A stretch of DNA of 46,091 nt from an uncultured Lachnospiraceae bacterium (GTDB taxonomy: Bacteria > Bacillota > Clostridia > Lachnospirales > Lachnospiraceae). The position numbers and the translations under genes are program-made. Each line of letters begins with the position of its first letter. Within the stretch, counting starts at the first letter, position 1. The stretch lies in contig CANOLA010000016.1 of assembly GCA_947566705.1 (NCBI GenBank), positions 1 to 46,091 of the forward strand. The letters are read 5' to 3'. The notes beneath the pieces were generated by a model that saw only the letters and a list, made by a program, of their open reading frames with translations, was not told where the DNA came from and did not search any database. Shown here piece after piece: positions 44,432 to 46,091 of the stretch.

Positions 44432-44536
44432 TTACTGAATGAATCCAATATTTACATGTGATATTTCCACAGACGCTGCCACACTCATCGGGTTTACTGG
44501 CACCGCCAGATGAGGTACATCTTTGATGTATCTCAT
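44432..44536 (-). CDS. Candidate 34-codon ORF, or structured leader, between rpoA and rplQ
   Basis: An ATG three bases after the rpoA stop opens a 34-codon frame (MRYIKDVPHLAVPVNP... to GFIQ). GGGAGAAGATTAAGGA upstream could serve for initiation. The same bases also hold nested stems CTCATC / GATGAG and TGGC / GCCA at 44484-44514, so this may instead be a structured leader of rplQ. I know no such peptide. Confidence 0.25.
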   Translation of the reverse strand: MRYIKDVPHLAVPVNPMSVAASVEISHVNIGFIQ

Positions 44537-44539
44537 TCC

Positions 44540-45499
44540 TTAATCTTCTCCCTGGTTCAGCTGCAGACCTAATTCTTTCAGCTTGTTTAATACTTCTTCC
44601 AAAGATTTGCGGCCAAGGTTACGAACCTTCATCATATCCTCCGGTGTCCGGTTAATCAGTTCTGCAACCGTATTTATTCCAGCTCTCTTCAGGCAGTTGT
44701 AAGAACGTACGGAAAGCTCCAGTTCATCGATATTCATTTCAAGAACCTTCTCCTGTGCGTCGTACTCCTTCTCCACCATGACTTCAGCCTGCTGTGCCGC
44801 ATCTGATAAATCAATAAAGAGGTTCAGGTGCTCGCTCAGAACCTTTGCCGCAAGGCTCACTGCCTCGTCCGGCTCCAGGGTTCCGTTGGTATATACATCC
44901 AGTGTGAGCTTGTCATAATCCGTTACCTGACCTACACGCGTATTCTCAATTGTCACATTCACACGATCAACCGGTGTATAAATAGAATCAATGGCAATCA
45001 CACCAATCGGAATATCCTCAGTCTTATTCTTGTCAGCACTGGTATATCCCCTTCCCTTTGTGATTGTCAGCTCCATGTATAACTTACAGTCTGTTCCACC
45101 ATTTAAATGAGCAATTACCAGTTCCGGATTCATAATCTGAATATCCGAATCCACCTGGATATCTGCTGCTGTAACAACGCCTTCACCTTCGAATTCAATA
45201 TAAGCAACTTTTGGTTCATTTGTAGAACTGTTATTGCGGATAGCGAGGTTCTTGATGTTCATGATTATTTCCGTAACATCTTCCTTTACGCCAGGAATTG
45301 AGCTGAATTCATGAAGAACTCCCTCAATCTTTACCTGACTGACGGCTGCTCCCGGCAACGAGGAAAGCATGATTCTTCTAAGCGAATTGCCAAGTGTCGT
45401 ACCATACCCTCTTTCCAAAGGCTCTACAACAAATTTGCCATATGTCTTGTCTTCTGAAATTTCAGCGATCTCAATTTTCGGTTTTTCAAAATCGAACAC
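44540..45499 (-). CDS. rpoA: RNA polymerase alpha subunit
   Basis: 319 residues. The N-terminal dimerisation and assembly domain includes [27 protein letters not shown]. The C-terminal DNA-binding domain ([45 protein letters not shown]) is complete. It lies between rpsD and rplQ, the standard Firmicute order. Confidence 0.98.
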   Translation of the reverse strand: MFDFEKPKIEIAEISEDKTYGKFVVEPLERGYGTTLGNSLRRIMLSSLPGAAVSQVKIEGVLHEFSSIPGVKEDVTEIIMNIKNLAIRNNSSTNEPKVAYIEFEGEGVVTAADIQVDSDIQIMNPELVIAHLNGGTDCKLYMELTITKGRGYTSADKNKTEDIPIGVIAIDSIYTPVDRVNVTIENTRVGQVTDYDKLTLDVYTNGTLEPDEAVSLAAKVLSEHLNLFIDLSDAAQQAEVMVEKEYDAQEKVLEMNIDELELSVRSYNCLKRAGINTVAELINRTPEDMMKVRNLGRKSLEEVLNKLKELGLQLNQGED

Positions 45500-45551
45500 T
45501 ACAAAGTCCCTCCTTCTCGGGTATTGTCTGGCATTTATTTATATTACAGGA

Positions 45552-46091
45552 TTACTTGGAATATAACTCGACAATAAGCATCTCATTTACCGGAACATCA
45601 ATCTGCTCACGTTTCGGAAGCTCTTTTACAGTTCCCTGCAGCTTCTCCCGGTCAACGTCCAGCCACTCCGGAACGATTCTGCCACCGGCAACCTCAGTGA
45701 TGTCTTTCATCCTCTGGGAATTTTTTCTGCTTTCTTTGATTTCAATAACATCCCCTGCCTTAACAAGATAAGAAGGAATATTTACAATCCTGCCGTTTAC
45801 TGTAACAAACTTGTGTCCGACAATCTGTCTTGATTCCCTTCTTGTTCTTGCAAAACCAAGACGGAAGATAACGTTATCAAGTCTTGTTTCAAGGATTGTC
45901 ATAAGGTTCGGTCCTGTCAGACCTTTCATTCTGTCGGCTTTTTTATAGTAATTACGGAAAGGCTTCTCTAATACGCCGTAAATGAACTTTGCTTTCTGCT
46001 TCTCCCTTAACTGAAGTCCGTACTCAGACACCTTGCGGTTTGCCCTGGTAAGGTTTCTTTTGGACTTCTTGTCATATCCTAAATAACTTGG
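45552..46091 (-). CDS. rpsD: 30S ribosomal protein S4 (5' end outside the window)
   Basis: The reading frame runs open to the right edge, continuing past the internal GTG at 46031 with PSYLGYDKKSKRNLTRANRKV. 179 residues are visible, so only about 15-20 N-terminal residues are missing. VSEYGLQLREKQKAKFIYG and RLDNVIFRLGFARTRRESRQIVGHKFVTVNG mark S4 and its RNA-binding S4 domain. The N-terminal part visible is the form without the zinc-binding cysteines. Confidence 0.96.
   Translation of the reverse strand, partial: PSYLGYDKKSKRNLTRANRKVSEYGLQLREKQKAKFIYGVLEKPFRNYYKKADRMKGLTGPNLMTILETRLDNVIFRLGFARTRRESRQIVGHKFVTVNGRIVNIPSYLVKAGDVIEIKESRKNSQRMKDITEVAGGRIVPEWLDVDREKLQGTVKELPKREQIDVPVNEMLIVELYSK

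Noticed and set aside
44432-44536. The known L17 downstream element RNA
   Set aside because: That element lies downstream of rplQ, mainly in Lactobacillales; this sequence is upstream of rplQ.
1-46091. tRNA, rRNA, CRISPR, prophage or insertion sequence
   Set aside because: No cloverleaf, rRNA motif, transposase or phage structural gene was seen in reading both strands.

Overview
The window looks like the chromosome of a Lachnospiraceae-type Firmicute (class Clostridia). The evidence is strong Shine-Dalgarno sites, sigma-A promoters, spoVG, an adjacent glgC-glgD pair, an rpsD-rpoA-rplQ cluster with an enlarged L17, a SAM-I riboswitch in front of metK, and two GEMM-I (c-di-GMP-I) riboswitches. 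No tRNA, rRNA, CRISPR array, prophage or intact transposon was seen. Most genes lie on the minus strand. The main plus-strand block is murC-dnaD-dnaI-prs.

Layout. 1-2.3 kb: a small membrane protein, a tightly coupled DUF3791/DUF3990 cassette with an ADP-ribosyltransferase-like candidate toxin, and an AraC regulator. 2.5-3.8 kb: a MATE exporter divergent from the AraC gene, with 21-bp-spaced direct repeats between them. 3.8-6.0 kb: a sensor kinase and OmpR-type regulator. 6.1-7.5 kb: metK behind a SAM-I riboswitch and terminator. 7.6-8.8 kb: an HD-GYP (c-di-GMP phosphodiesterase-type) protein.

9.0-22.1 kb is the accessory heart of the window. Two paralogous loci each begin with the same promoter, c-di-GMP-I aptamer and terminator. 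Each then encodes a large secreted protein built on one chassis: signal peptide, two CBM2-like domains, calcium-binding type-3 repeats, an all-beta module and a vWA-fold module. The C-terminal domains differ: papain/C39-like cysteine peptidase in one, HExxHxxGxxD metallopeptidase in the other. Three paralogous small exported proteins (one a lipoprotein) and a broken AAA/DUF4143 ATPase with a coupled membrane protein lie in and between the loci. With the HD-GYP gene next door, this looks like a c-di-GMP-controlled secreted adhesion/proteolysis system.

22.1-31.7 kb is housekeeping: murA, a shikimate-kinase relic, a PrsA-like foldase lipoprotein, mfd, pth, spoVG, glgD and glgC. 31.9-36.7 kb: murC, then a replication pair (DnaD-like and DnaI/DnaC-like) preceded by two tandem DnaA boxes, then a long PRPP synthetase. 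36.7-38.5 kb is an islet (RelE/Phd-type toxin-antitoxin plus a secreted protein) bounded by two nearly identical bidirectional terminators. 38.5-43.7 kb: a permease, ABC ATPase, response regulator and kinase operon, with a hidden 39-codon ORF and a 14-bp inverted repeat between permease and ATPase. 43.8-46.1 kb: rplQ, rpoA and the 3' part of rpsD, which runs off the right end.
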